NCBI GenBank assembly: GCA_944386365.1
Contig: CALXAT010000001.1
Location: 339,028 to 403,027 of the forward strand
Direction of reading: 5' to 3'
Origin: an uncultured Clostridia bacterium
Lineage (GTDB): Bacteria > Bacillota > Clostridia > TANB77 > CAG-508
Length of the DNA stretch: 64,000 nt
The position numbers were made by a program, and so were the translations under genes. Of this stretch, positions 24,736 to 33,354 are shown one piece after another. Position 1 is the stretch's first letter. Each line of letters starts with the position of its first letter. The notes under the pieces are model-generated. The model did not search any database. It worked only from the letters and a program-made list of their open reading frames with translations, and had not been told where the DNA came from.

Positions 24736-26447
24736 AAAACTTTTTTCAATTCTTCATTTCTCTTGGTTTTATGTGTTGTTGTTTTAATTAATGGTTCCTC
24801 TGTTAAAATCATATGCATAATGTATTTATATTTTGGTAAGGTTTTATTGACTTCTTTTATTTTATTCCAGATAATTTTATATAAATCTTCTTTTGAAATA
24901 TCTCCATATTTTTCTTTTACAATTTCTTTGTTATATACAACTTCTACTGCCACTTTTATCTTGCTTTTATCTACTTTGTCTGGCATTCCATATACAAAGG
25001 ATTCTTCTATTTCTTCATTTCGATTAATTAAAGTTTCTAATTCTTCTGGAAATACTTTTTTGCCATTTTTCAAAACAATCATATCTTTTTTTCTACCTGT
25101 AATAAATAAAAAACCATCTTTGTCTATATATCCTAAATCTCCTGTATGGAACCATCCATTCTTTAATACTTCTTTTGTTGCTTCTTCATTTTCATAATAT
25201 CCCAACATCACATTTGGACCTTTTACGGTAATTTCTCCTATTCCTTTTTCATCTTTATCTGCAATCTTTACTTCTGTATGTTTCATAGGAATTCCTACTG
25301 ACCCATATTTAGCATATTGATCATTTTCAGCCGCAATAACTGGTGATGTTTCTGTTAATCCATATCCTTGTACCATATGGATTCCAAACTCATTGAATTT
25401 TCTCTCTGTTCTACTGTCAAATGGTGCGCCTCCTGCAACAACAAATCGCATTTTACCACCTAGTCCATCAATAATTTGTTTAAATAATTTTCTTCTGATA
25501 TCAATATGGAATTTTAATAAGAAATTACTAATTTTTACTGCCACTTTGATTAATTTTGTTTTTCCTTGTTTCTCAATTTCTTTTTCAATATTGGCATACA
25601 TTTTATCTACTAATAAAGGAACACCTACAAATACAGACACTTGATATTCCAATAAATTTTGTTTAATATATCGTAAGCCATCTGGAAATACAGTTTTTAC
25701 ACCACATGCTAACATAACTACCATAGCAGTTGAACCAAATATATGGTGATATGGTAGAAAGGCAATATTGACATCTGTTGGTAAAAAGGTTTCTACAATT
25801 TGCATATCATAGACATTTGTTGCAATTCCATATTGTGATAACATAACCGCTTTTGATTTAGAAGTTGTTCCAGATGTAAATAATAAGATGCTCATTCCTT
25901 TTGAATCAACTTCATGATTGATAAAGTCTTGATTTCCTGTTTTTAAAATTTCTTTTCCATTTTTAAGTAATTGCTCAACATCTTCAAAACCATCTATATG
26001 ACTCATGCAAATATATTCATGGATATTTGTTTTTTGATTTTTTTTAATCACTTGTATTTTATCTGTTAATTTTTCATCAAAGATAATACCATCTACTTTG
26101 CTTCTCATTAGGGATTCTTCTAACTCATTAATTTGTAAATCTTTATCTAATGGAACAGAAACAATGCCACCTAATAAACAAGCTAAATGTGAAATTGTCC
26201 AATGATATTGATTTTTTCCAATAATCGCAATTCTTTTTCCTTTTAAACCTTTTTCATATAATGCTGTTCCTAGTGCATTTATATCTTCTAATAATTGTGT
26301 ATATGTAATATTTTTATATTCTACTTTATTTTCTTCTTTTTTCTCTTTGATAGTAAAAGCTATATTCTCTGGATATAACTTTACAGAATTATAAATAATT
26401 TCTTTTATGTTCTCAAATTTTGGAACTTCTCTTAATTGATTTTTCAT
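24726..26447 (-). CDS. Long-chain acyl-CoA synthetase (AMP-forming)
   Basis: A 573-residue adenylate-forming enzyme. Motifs: LLFTSGTTSKSKAVMLSQ (ATP loop), LPYHHIFGSTAMV, GYGLTETSPVIA, GWFHTGDLGYIDKDGFLFITGRKKDM and the C-terminal IKTTTHKTKRNEEL with the catalytic Lys region. It probably activates fatty acids. A paralogue sits at 49108-50814. The frame is open to 26489, but the ATG at 26447 follows GGAGAG. The stop comes from repeat copy E, so the protein ends in a repeat-derived His. Confidence 0.92.
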   Translation of the reverse strand: MKNQLREVPKFENIKEIIYNSVKLYPENIAFTIKEKKEENKVEYKNITYTQLLEDINALGTALYEKGLKGKRIAIIGKNQYHWTISHLACLLGGIVSVPLDKDLQINELEESLMRSKVDGIIFDEKLTDKIQVIKKNQKTNIHEYICMSHIDGFEDVEQLLKNGKEILKTGNQDFINHEVDSKGMSILLFTSGTTSKSKAVMLSQYGIATNVYDMQIVETFLPTDVNIAFLPYHHIFGSTAMVVMLACGVKTVFPDGLRYIKQNLLEYQVSVFVGVPLLVDKMYANIEKEIEKQGKTKLIKVAVKISNFLLKFHIDIRRKLFKQIIDGLGGKMRFVVAGGAPFDSRTERKFNEFGIHMVQGYGLTETSPVIAAENDQYAKYGSVGIPMKHTEVKIADKDEKGIGEITVKGPNVMLGYYENEEATKEVLKNGWFHTGDLGYIDKDGFLFITGRKKDMIVLKNGKKVFPEELETLINRNEEIEESFVYGMPDKVDKSKIKVAVEVVYNKEIVKEKYGDISKEDLYKIIWNKIKEVNKTLPKYKYIMHMILTEEPLIKTTTHKTKRNEELKKVLEH

Positions 26448-26644
26448 ATTTAAAACTCTCCAATCTAGTTTTCTAAACCAGATTAACACATAGCTATAAC
26501 TTTGTCAATATTGACTATCTGTTTTAAGCATGATAATATATATGTATATATATTATTTTAGGGATTTTTTGAAGATTGTGAAAATTTTATGAAATATTAT
26601 AAATGTTTTATAAAATAAAAATTAAAATAAAGGACTGAAAAAAT

Positions 26645-27142
26645 ATGAGTAAGGAAATAATAAAATTACATATTCCTAGATGGAAAGAATTACCTAATGT
26701 GGATTTATATTTAGATCAAGTCGTTACCTTGGTAAATGAAACATTATCTTCTTTCTTATCGAATTCAAATTCTGAGGAAGATGCACTTATCTTAACCAAA
26801 AATATGATTAATAATTATGTTAAAAATAAGATTATAGAACCACCTATCAAGAAAAAATACAACAAAAATCATTTGGCTCAATTTTTTGTCATTTGCGTTT
26901 TAAAAGAAGTTTATAAAATGAATGATATAAAAATATTAATTAGATTGGCCTTAGAAAGTGCGCCAATTGAAATTGCATATGATAATTTTTGTAAGTTATT
27001 TGAAAAGGCTTTAGATTGTGTATTTAATAAAACAGACTTCATTGATAACTATTCTACAAATGATCGTAAATATTTGTTAAAATCCGTTTTACTTTCTTGT
27101 GCTTATGCCATTTATATCAAAAAAGAAATAAGTGAAAATTAA
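26645..27142 (+). CDS. DUF1836 family protein
   Basis: A 165-residue soluble protein that fits the DUF1836 family of Firmicutes, with an N-terminal HTH-like part (LDQVVTLVNETLSSF, MINNYVKNKIIEPP) and helical C-terminal half. Function is unknown; the N-terminus looks like a MerR-type winged helix, suggesting DNA binding. AAAGGA lies upstream of the ATG. It is divergent from the acyl-CoA synthetase gene. Confidence 0.75.
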   Translation: MSKEIIKLHIPRWKELPNVDLYLDQVVTLVNETLSSFLSNSNSEEDALILTKNMINNYVKNKIIEPPIKKKYNKNHLAQFFVICVLKEVYKMNDIKILIRLALESAPIEIAYDNFCKLFEKALDCVFNKTDFIDNYSTNDRKYLLKSVLLSCAYAIYIKKEISEN

Positions 27143-27177
27143 TTCATTTATTTCTTTTTTTTGCTAATTTAAAATTT

Positions 27178-27369
27178 TTATTTTAAAACTAATGCTTGCT
27201 TTGGACAAAAGTCTGAACATTTTCCGCAGCTAATGCATTTTTCGTAATCAATCTTTGGTGCTTGGAAATCTTCTTGGCTTAATGCACCAACTGGACAGAC
27301 TTTTACTGCTGGACATGTATGATTTTGTGGACATTTTTCTACAACAATATTTAATTTCTTCTTTTCCAT
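27178..27369 (-). CDS. Small ferredoxin-like 4Fe-4S protein
   Basis: A 63-residue electron carrier. The second half has a complete CISCGKCSDFCP motif (Cys45, 48, 51, 55). The first half has only Cys13, Cys19 and Cys25-Pro with wider spacing, so a second cluster may be absent or altered. A strong AGGAGG precedes the ATG. Partner enzymes are not adjacent. Confidence 0.9.
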   Translation of the reverse strand: MEKKKLNIVVEKCPQNHTCPAVKVCPVGALSQEDFQAPKIDYEKCISCGKCSDFCPKQALVLK

Positions 27370-27415
27370 ATTAGATTCCTCCTAAATTCATTATATTCTA
27401 TTTATTTATACTTTA

Positions 27416-27775
27416 TTACTGCCAACTCCACATTGAATAATACCCATTTACTGTATAATTTATTTTCTCTACTGTATTATCTTTGCAATATATTAATGTA
27501 CTTCCCATTTGCATGCTTTCTAATTCCTCGAATCCTCTTTTTTTCATATAATTATCTAACGCATCTTGAGAACCTTCTGGATTAGCAAATACAACACGAT
27601 ATGGAAAACGTTGAACAACCACATAATCCGTATTAGTAACTAACACTCTTAACATACCAATACCAGAAGAAATAGGATTAATAACACCAAATTTATAAAT
27701 TGAAAACATCATTGCTACCATAAATATTAAAATGCAAACAACTATGCCTATTTTGATACCCTTCTTTTTTTTCAT
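27416..27775 (-). CDS. Unknown single-pass membrane protein
   Basis: A 119-residue protein with an N-terminal lysine patch and one membrane helix (about 6-29) followed by an outer domain of about 85 residues. I do not recognise the domain. The ATG at 27802 lacks a ribosome site; the ATG at 27775 follows AAAGGAGAG. The gene overlaps the 3' end of the GNAT gene's ribosomal region and is the last member of the nadD-nadE-csaA run. Confidence 0.65.
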   Translation of the reverse strand: MKKKKGIKIGIVVCILIFMVAMMFSIYKFGVINPISSGIGMLRVLVTNTDYVVVQRFPYRVVFANPEGSQDALDNYMKKRGFEELESMQMGSTLIYCKDNTVEKINYTVNGYYSMWSWQ

Positions 27776-27789
27776 ATAACTCTCTCCTT

Positions 27790-28212
27790 TTATTTTTTCC
27801 ATGCCATTACATATTCTTTTTCATTTGTTTTTTCGTCTATTTCCTTTTTTATAACTTTAAATTCTTTTCTTTCATAAAATGCCACTGCTCTTTTATTTTT
27901 CACATATACTTTTAACATTAGTTCTGAATATTTTGATTTACAATACTCTATTAATTTACTTCCTATTCCCATAGATTGTTTTTCTTTTTTAACAAATATT
28001 CCCGCAATATATGTACGAGATAATCCTATAAATCCACATATTTCTTCTTTTTCCTTATAAACATAAATTTCTGCCTTTAGAATTTCTTTTTTCACACCTT
28101 CAAAATTGCTTTCCCAGTATTCTTCAGAAATATAGTTATGTGTTCTTTTATTTTCTTTTAACCAAATATCCATAATTTGATTTATATCTTTCTCGTTCAA
28201 TTGTTCAATCAT
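27790..28212 (-). CDS. GNAT family N-acetyltransferase
   Basis: A 140-residue acetyl-CoA-dependent acetyltransferase. Seen: DINQIMDIWLKENKRTHNYI, EICGFIGLS, the acetyl-CoA loop VKKEKQSMGIGSKLIEYCK and a C-terminal NKRAVAFYERKEFKV. The closest type is the RimI/YjaB-like group. The substrate is unknown. It is 14 bp downstream of csaA in the same operon. Confidence 0.85.
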   Translation of the reverse strand: MIEQLNEKDINQIMDIWLKENKRTHNYISEEYWESNFEGVKKEILKAEIYVYKEKEEICGFIGLSRTYIAGIFVKKEKQSMGIGSKLIEYCKSKYSELMLKVYVKNKRAVAFYERKEFKVIKKEIDEKTNEKEYVMAWKK

Positions 28213-28226
28213 TATTTTCCCTGCTC

Positions 28227-28556
28227 CTACCCAAGTTTATCTCCATTTGTCGCTTTTCTATCTGGTGTAATTAATATAACTCCTTTTTTACTATATGTTC
28301 CTAAAACTAATACCTCTGATAAAAAATCTGCAATTTGTTTTTTGGGAAAGTTAACGACTGCCAGTATTTGTTTTCCTATTAATTCCTCTGGAGTATATAG
28401 GTTCGTAATTTGTGCTGATGATTTCTTAATTCCAATTTCTTCTCCAAAATCAATTTCTAATTTATATGCTGGTTTTTTTGCTTTTTTAAATTCTTCTGCT
28501 TTTAAAATTGTTCCTACCCTAATATCCAATTTCATAAAATCTTCAAAAGTTGCCAT
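28227..28556 (-). CDS. csaA: CsaA-type tRNA-binding domain protein
   Basis: A 109-residue OB-fold protein of the CsaA/Trbp111 family, which binds tRNA and has been proposed as an export chaperone. Seen: FMKLDIRVGTILKAEEF, AYKLEIDFG, SSAQIT, QILAVVNFPKKQIA and the end VLILGTYSKKGVILITPD-like. Its ATG follows the nadE stop with no gap. Confidence 0.92.
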   Translation of the reverse strand: MATFEDFMKLDIRVGTILKAEEFKKAKKPAYKLEIDFGEEIGIKKSSAQITNLYTPEELIGKQILAVVNFPKKQIADFLSEVLVLGTYSKKGVILITPDRKATNGDKLG

Positions 28557-29339
28557 TTACTTATTCTCCTTATTTTCTACATCTTTTAAATAATTTTTTC
28601 TTTTAAAAGTATAAACAGGAACCAACTTCCTTTTATGTTTTGACGCATTGTATCTTTTTAAAATTTCTTTTTTTGCATTTTCATCTGTATTACCTGTTTC
28701 TATCATTTCTGCAATTTGGCTATATTGGATTCCCATTTTTTCTTCGTCTGTTTTTCCACCTAATCCATCATTTGGCGCCTTTTTTAATATTTTCTCTGGA
28801 ACACCTAAATATTTTCCAATGGCTAAAACTTCATCAACTGTAAAGTTTCCAATTGGATTAAAGTCTGAACTATTATCTCCCCATTTCGTTGTATATCCTA
28901 CCATTGCTTCACAAAGATTTCCTGTTCCAATTACTAAGTAACCTAAACTTTGTGCTATTCCATATAATGTGGTCATTCTTAATCTTGGTTTCATATTAAT
29001 TGTTGCTTCTTTTGATAAGTTTTTTCCCATTGCAGATTGTATTTCTTTTTCCATTTCATTATATGTATTACTTAAGTCTACTTTCAAAAATTTCACGTCA
29101 AAGGTATCTGCTACCAATTTTGCATCTTCAAAATCATGAGAAATGGAATGACATGGCATAGATACAGCAATTACATTCTCTTTTCCCAATGCTTTTGTTG
29201 CCATAGCAATAACTGTCGCGGAATCTTTTCCTCCACTATTTCCAACAACAACCCCTTTTGCTCCAATTCGTTTTACATATTCCTTAATCCATGTAACAGC
29301 ATTTTGGGCTTGTTTTTCTAATTCTTCTTTCTCTAACAT
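28557..29339 (-). CDS. nadE: NH3-dependent NAD+ synthetase
   Basis: A 260-residue NAD synthetase that amidates nicotinate adenine dinucleotide using ammonia. The PP-loop SGGKDSATV is clear, with GTGNLCEAMVGYTTKWGDNSSDFNPIGNFTVDEV and PNDGLGGKTDEEKMG. No glutaminase domain is present. The frame is open to 29480, but the ATG at 29339, 9 nt after AAGGAG, starts the conserved part. The previous gene is nadD. Confidence 0.96.
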   Translation of the reverse strand: MLEKEELEKQAQNAVTWIKEYVKRIGAKGVVVGNSGGKDSATVIAMATKALGKENVIAVSMPCHSISHDFEDAKLVADTFDVKFLKVDLSNTYNEMEKEIQSAMGKNLSKEATINMKPRLRMTTLYGIAQSLGYLVIGTGNLCEAMVGYTTKWGDNSSDFNPIGNFTVDEVLAIGKYLGVPEKILKKAPNDGLGGKTDEEKMGIQYSQIAEMIETGNTDENAKKEILKRYNASKHKRKLVPVYTFKRKNYLKDVENKENK

Positions 29340-29489
29340 AACATTCTTCTCCTTCATTTTTTTCAATTTAAAATACATAAATAGCTTGCATATTTTATAA
29401 ATTATCTTCAAAAAATATTTACCAAGCCAAACTTTGTTTGCATAAAAATATCTTAAAAAGAAACATTCCCAATTGGACACAATTAAACA

Positions 29490-30104
29490 TTATCTATACA
29501 ACTGATGTTCTTGTATATATAAGATAACTTCATCTGGTGTTAAATATCGAATGCTTTTGCCCGCCTTAATTTTTTCCCTTACAAATGTTGAACTTAAATT
29601 ACTTTTTATTGTCTCTTTTGCTTTTATAAAAGCTTGTTTATGATTTTTTAAAAATATATTATTTTCAATAATTTCTTCCATATTGTCATTTTCTCTTTCT
29701 AAGATATATATTTTAAAATTTCTAGTAAGCTCATCTGCTTTTTTCCATGTATTCAAGGTTTTTAGATTATCACTCCCTGTTAAAAAAGCCACTTCATAAT
29801 CTGTATATTTTTCTTGTAATTGCTGTAATGTTTCGACTGTATACAATTGTCTTTTACTATCTATTTCAATTCTAGATACTTCGAATTTTTCATTTCTATC
29901 GCAAACTGTTTTTAGCATCTGATAACGATGCTCATTTTCAATCAAGTCTATTTTTTCATATTGGCTGTTTACGGGAACAAATATGATTTTTTCAATTTCT
30001 GGATATTCTACTACCATTTGCTCTGCAAGTGAAAAGTGTGAGTTTAATGGTGGATTAAAGCATCCTCCAAAGACAATTATCTGCTTTTTATTTTTCTTTT
30101 CCAT
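29490..30104 (-). CDS. nadD: Nicotinate-nucleotide adenylyltransferase
   Basis: A 204-residue nucleotidyltransferase that makes nicotinate adenine dinucleotide. Seen: IVFGGCFNPPLNSHF, FVPVNSQYEKIDLI, AFLTGSDNLKTLNTWKKADEL and LSSTFVREKI. The usual (H/T)xGH motif is LNSH here, so its first His and its Gly are replaced. Its place before nadE supports the call. An ATG at 30116 overlaps the GGAGA ribosome site; the ATG at 30104 is preferred. Confidence 0.85.
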   Translation of the reverse strand: MEKKNKKQIIVFGGCFNPPLNSHFSLAEQMVVEYPEIEKIIFVPVNSQYEKIDLIENEHRYQMLKTVCDRNEKFEVSRIEIDSKRQLYTVETLQQLQEKYTDYEVAFLTGSDNLKTLNTWKKADELTRNFKIYILERENDNMEEIIENNIFLKNHKQAFIKAKETIKSNLSSTFVREKIKAGKSIRYLTPDEVILYIQEHQLYR

Positions 30105-30141
30105 ATGCTTCTCCATTATTTTATTTTTTATTATCTATCAA

Positions 30142-30468
30142 TTATTGTTCTGGAACTACATCAAATATTATTAAATCTTCCTCTCCTATATTTTCAATAG
30201 AATGTGTACTCCCTTTAGGACAATAATGACATTCTCCTTTTTTTACAATTTCTTCTTTTCCATCTAATGTGCATTTTGCAATTCCTGTAAAACATATATT
30301 ACTTCACAACTTGTATTATGTGTGTAAATACCAATTGAACGCCCCTTTTTCTAAAGTAGATTTCATAATTTTGATAGTATTGTCCATAAACATGTTTGCT
30401 TTCGTTGTTCCTTTTCCATTATTTAAATTAGGTATTTCAACTTCTTTAATTTCTTCAAAATTTATCAT
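30142..30468 (-). pseudogene. Cupin-domain gene with two compensating frameshifts
   Basis: Minus strand, ATG at 30468 after GGAGAG. The frame reads MINFEEIKEVEIPNLNNG to KSTLEKG, then must shift at a GGGG run (30342-30345; one G too many) to read GRSIGIYTHNTSCEVIYVL, then shift back at a GG run (30284-30285; one G too few) to read IAKCTLDGKEEIVKK and HYCPKGSTHSIENIGEEDL. The joined protein of about 108 residues is a small cupin. As written, translation stops at codon 52. Confidence 0.8.
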
Positions 30469-30599
30469 ACTTTTTCTCTCCATTTATCTCTATAAATTCT
30501 TATTCTTTTTATTCCAGTACAATATATCATATTTTTTTAAGTTTCACAATTATTTTTATAAGAATTATACACAAACTAAGTTCTTATTTTTATATTACT

Positions 30600-30640
30600 A
30601 AAAAAGAATTATTCTATACTAAATGTATAAAATAATTCTT
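30600..30640 (-). terminator. Terminator, shares its sequence with 52273-52307
   Basis: A 10-bp stem AAGAATTATT/AATAATTCTT (30604-30613 with 30631-30640) with an inner TATAC/GTATA helix and six T on the minus strand. 33 of 35 bases match the terminator at 52273-52307. Confidence 0.8.
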
Positions 30641-30713
30641 CTAAGATGTTATTTTCTGCTAATACTTGTTAAACAAGCCATTCATAGTATATTTGATCGT
30701 ATAAAGCATTTTT

Positions 30714-31700
30714 TTATCTTAAATTTTCTTTAAAGAATTCTTCTATTTTATCAAAAGGAATGATATCTACTTTGTCATATAAGTCTGTATGAACGGCATT
30801 TGGAATAATCATTAATTCTTTATTATCTGTATATTTGCTGTTTTCAGTCATATTTTTAAATGCATCTTTACTAAAATAGCAAGAATGTGCTTTTTCTCCA
30901 TGTATCATTAAAACAGCATTTCGAATTTCATGACTATATTGTAATATTGGCATATTGATAAAAGATAATGAAGATGTCATATTCCATCCATCATTTGAAT
31001 TTAATGATCTTTTATGATATCCACGTTCTGTTTTATAATAATCATAATAATCTTTCACAAAAAATGGTGCATCTTCTGGAAGTGGATCTACTACACCACC
31101 TGCTCTTTTATAGCTTCCATTTTTATAATCTTCTATTCTTTGTGCATTTAAACTTTTCTTTAATTCATAACGTGCATCTTCATCCACACTATCAAAATAT
31201 CCATTTGCATTTACACGACTCATGTCATACATGGTTGATGTAACAGTTGCTTTGATTCTTGTATCCATCGCAGCTACATTTAAAGCCATTCCACCCCAAC
31301 CACAAATTCCTATAATTCCAATTCTTTCTGGATCAACATTTTCTTGTACAGATAAAAAGTCTACTGCTGCTGAAAAATCTTCTGTATTGATATCTGGAGA
31401 TGCCACATAACGAACTGTTCCTCCACTTTCTCCTGTAAAAGATGGGTCAAATGCGATTGTTAAAAATCCCCTTTCTGCCATCTCTTGGGCATATAATCCT
31501 GATGCTTGTTCTTTAACTGCTCCAAAAGGTCCACATACAGCAATTGCTGGTAATTTTCCTTGTGCATCTTTTGGCTCATATAAATCTGCTGCTAATGTGA
31601 TTCCATAACGATTATGAAATGTTACCTTTCTATGATTTACTTTTTCACTTTTTGGGAATGTTTTATCCCATTCTTGCGTTAAATTTAATGTTTCTTCCAT
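30714..31700 (-). CDS. Alpha/beta hydrolase with Cys nucleophile
   Basis: A 328-residue alpha/beta hydrolase of the dienelactone-hydrolase-like group common in gut Clostridia. Seen: RYGITLAADLYEP, CGPFGAVKEQASGLYAQEMAERGF, FDPSFTGESGG, and a nucleophile elbow GICGWGG in which Cys replaces Ser. The late His is probably in PNAVHTDLYD. It is the last gene of the cluster with DUF3737, cyclophilin-like and aldo/keto reductase genes. The substrate is unknown. Confidence 0.88.
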   Translation of the reverse strand: MEETLNLTQEWDKTFPKSEKVNHRKVTFHNRYGITLAADLYEPKDAQGKLPAIAVCGPFGAVKEQASGLYAQEMAERGFLTIAFDPSFTGESGGTVRYVASPDINTEDFSAAVDFLSVQENVDPERIGIIGICGWGGMALNVAAMDTRIKATVTSTMYDMSRVNANGYFDSVDEDARYELKKSLNAQRIEDYKNGSYKRAGGVVDPLPEDAPFFVKDYYDYYKTERGYHKRSLNSNDGWNMTSSLSFINMPILQYSHEIRNAVLMIHGEKAHSCYFSKDAFKNMTENSKYTDNKELMIIPNAVHTDLYDKVDIIPFDKIEEFFKENLR

Positions 31701-31763
31701 AATATTTTCCTTCCTTTCTATTTTTTATAAATTTTACTATATTATTAATTATTTTAAACAACT

Positions 31764-32624
31764 TTATTTATTATTATTTCTTATAACGACTTTTCCATTA
31801 ACTTCCATAATAGAATCTTCATTTATAATTTCTCCCACAGAATCCACCGTAATAATTCCTGATTTTGGATTTTTTATCGATATGACATTACCTTTGATAT
31901 CTGCTTCTACTTCTGAATATTCAAATGCTAAGTCTGTATCTTCCATTGTACAATTGATTAATTTTAAATTTTTACAATAGCAAAGTGGTTGCGTACCGAT
32001 TATTTTACAGTTTATAAGTGTTAAACCATCTGAAAACCATGCTAAATATTCGCCTTTAACAATAGAATCTTTTACAGTTACATTTTTACTATGCCAGAAA
32101 GCATCCTTGGTATCTAATTTACAATTTTCTATTTCTAAATTTTCCATATATTGAAAAGAATATTTTCCTTGAAATTCTACATTTTTTAATTTAACATTTT
32201 GACTATCTAGAAAAATATATTCTGATTGGATTTTTGTATCTTCCATATAAATATCATTACATTTCCACCCAAACTCTGGAGAAATAATATTTGAATTTTT
32301 AATCTGAGTATGATTACATTCTCTTAATAATTTTATTCCTTCTAAATCGCAATTATCTATTACGCCATTATCAGAATACCATATTGGTGCTCTTGTTTTT
32401 TCATCAAAAGTAGAATGAATTAATTCGTATTTTTTAGCATGCCATAATGGATATCTTAAAGAAAAAGTACAATCTTTTACAGATATATTTCTTGTTTCTT
32501 TTAATACAGATTCTCCATCTTGTTTACCTGCAAATGTACAGTTGATAACTTCTGTATCTTTTAAATTATATAAGGCTCTTTCTTCATCAAATGTTTTATT
32601 TTCTATTATATTTTTTGTTTCCAC
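31764..32624 (-). CDS. DUF3737 family beta-helix protein
   Basis: A 286-residue cytosolic protein built of repeated short beta strands (VINCTFAG, ISVKDCTFS, LKNVEFQGKYSF, LEIENCKL, LTLINCKIIG), typical of DUF3737, a right-handed beta-helix family of unknown function. Start is GTG at 32624 behind AAAGGATG. It lies between the hydrolase and cyclophilin-like genes, an arrangement I have seen repeatedly for this family in Clostridia. Confidence 0.85.
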   Translation of the reverse strand: METKNIIENKTFDEERALYNLKDTEVINCTFAGKQDGESVLKETRNISVKDCTFSLRYPLWHAKKYELIHSTFDEKTRAPIWYSDNGVIDNCDLEGIKLLRECNHTQIKNSNIISPEFGWKCNDIYMEDTKIQSEYIFLDSQNVKLKNVEFQGKYSFQYMENLEIENCKLDTKDAFWHSKNVTVKDSIVKGEYLAWFSDGLTLINCKIIGTQPLCYCKNLKLINCTMEDTDLAFEYSEVEADIKGNVISIKNPKSGIITVDSVGEIINEDSIMEVNGKVVIRNNNK

Positions 32625-32672
32625 ATCAACTCATCCTTTCATATATAATTTTTTTGATTATAAAATTTCAAT

Positions 32673-33302
32673 TTAATTAGCAAGTTCAAATGTGATGGTG
32701 ACATCTCCTCTACCTAATTCAGAAATAAACCCATTCCCATTATCTACTTTTCCTAAATCTGTATAACTATATGATGTGTTAAAACTATCATAAAATACAA
32801 CTAAACAATTACTTCCATATAATTTTATATCTCCTGCATTGATTCTTCTTGGGTTACTGCTATTGGTTACTAGGCTTGAATCCAAATAATGATATTTTTC
32901 ATTTGCATTTAAATCACTCATATGTAATGTCATTGGAAACATTGAAATGAGCTCTTTTACTGTTTCATTGTTATTTAAAGTTGCACTAAATGTTTTATTA
33001 TTTACAATTAGATTTATCTTAATATCTTCACTTTGATTATTCATATTTTCACTTCCTTCCATCAAATTTTCTTCATTACTTATTATGAGATTTTCTAAAT
33101 TATTTTGTTCTATACTCTCTGAATTTTGACTTTCATTCGTAATTATATCATTAGTATTATTGATATTTGTAAAATTTTGTGTGTTTATTTCGTTTGAATT
33201 TTTATTCTCATTTGAGTTCCTTATTCTTAAAATTATCAATATTACTAGTAAAAGTAAAATTACAAGAAACATAAATATGGCTACCATTTTTTTCTTTTTC
33301 AT
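32673..33302 (-). CDS. Membrane-anchored cyclophilin-like fold protein
   Basis: A 209-residue protein. An N-terminal membrane helix or lipoprotein-like anchor (about 5-27), an Asn-rich linker (28-95), then a cyclophilin-like beta-barrel (about 96-209: INLIVNNKTFSATLNNNETVKELISMFPMTL, LYGSNCLVVFYDSF, LGKVDNG). No peptidyl-prolyl isomerase activity is implied for this fold. A second copy is at 58747-59274. Confidence 0.82.
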   Translation of the reverse strand: MKKKKMVAIFMFLVILLLLVILIILRIRNSNENKNSNEINTQNFTNINNTNDIITNESQNSESIEQNNLENLIISNEENLMEGSENMNNQSEDIKINLIVNNKTFSATLNNNETVKELISMFPMTLHMSDLNANEKYHYLDSSLVTNSSNPRRINAGDIKLYGSNCLVVFYDSFNTSYSYTDLGKVDNGNGFISELGRGDVTITFELAN

Positions 33303-33354
33303 ATTTTTGTTATTCCTTTCTTTATTATTATCAATTTAACTAAAAATATCTTTT

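Noticed and set aside
30269..30601. Plus-strand open frame over the cupin remnant
   Set aside because: It exists only because the minus-strand cupin gene is frameshifted; its protein has no family features.
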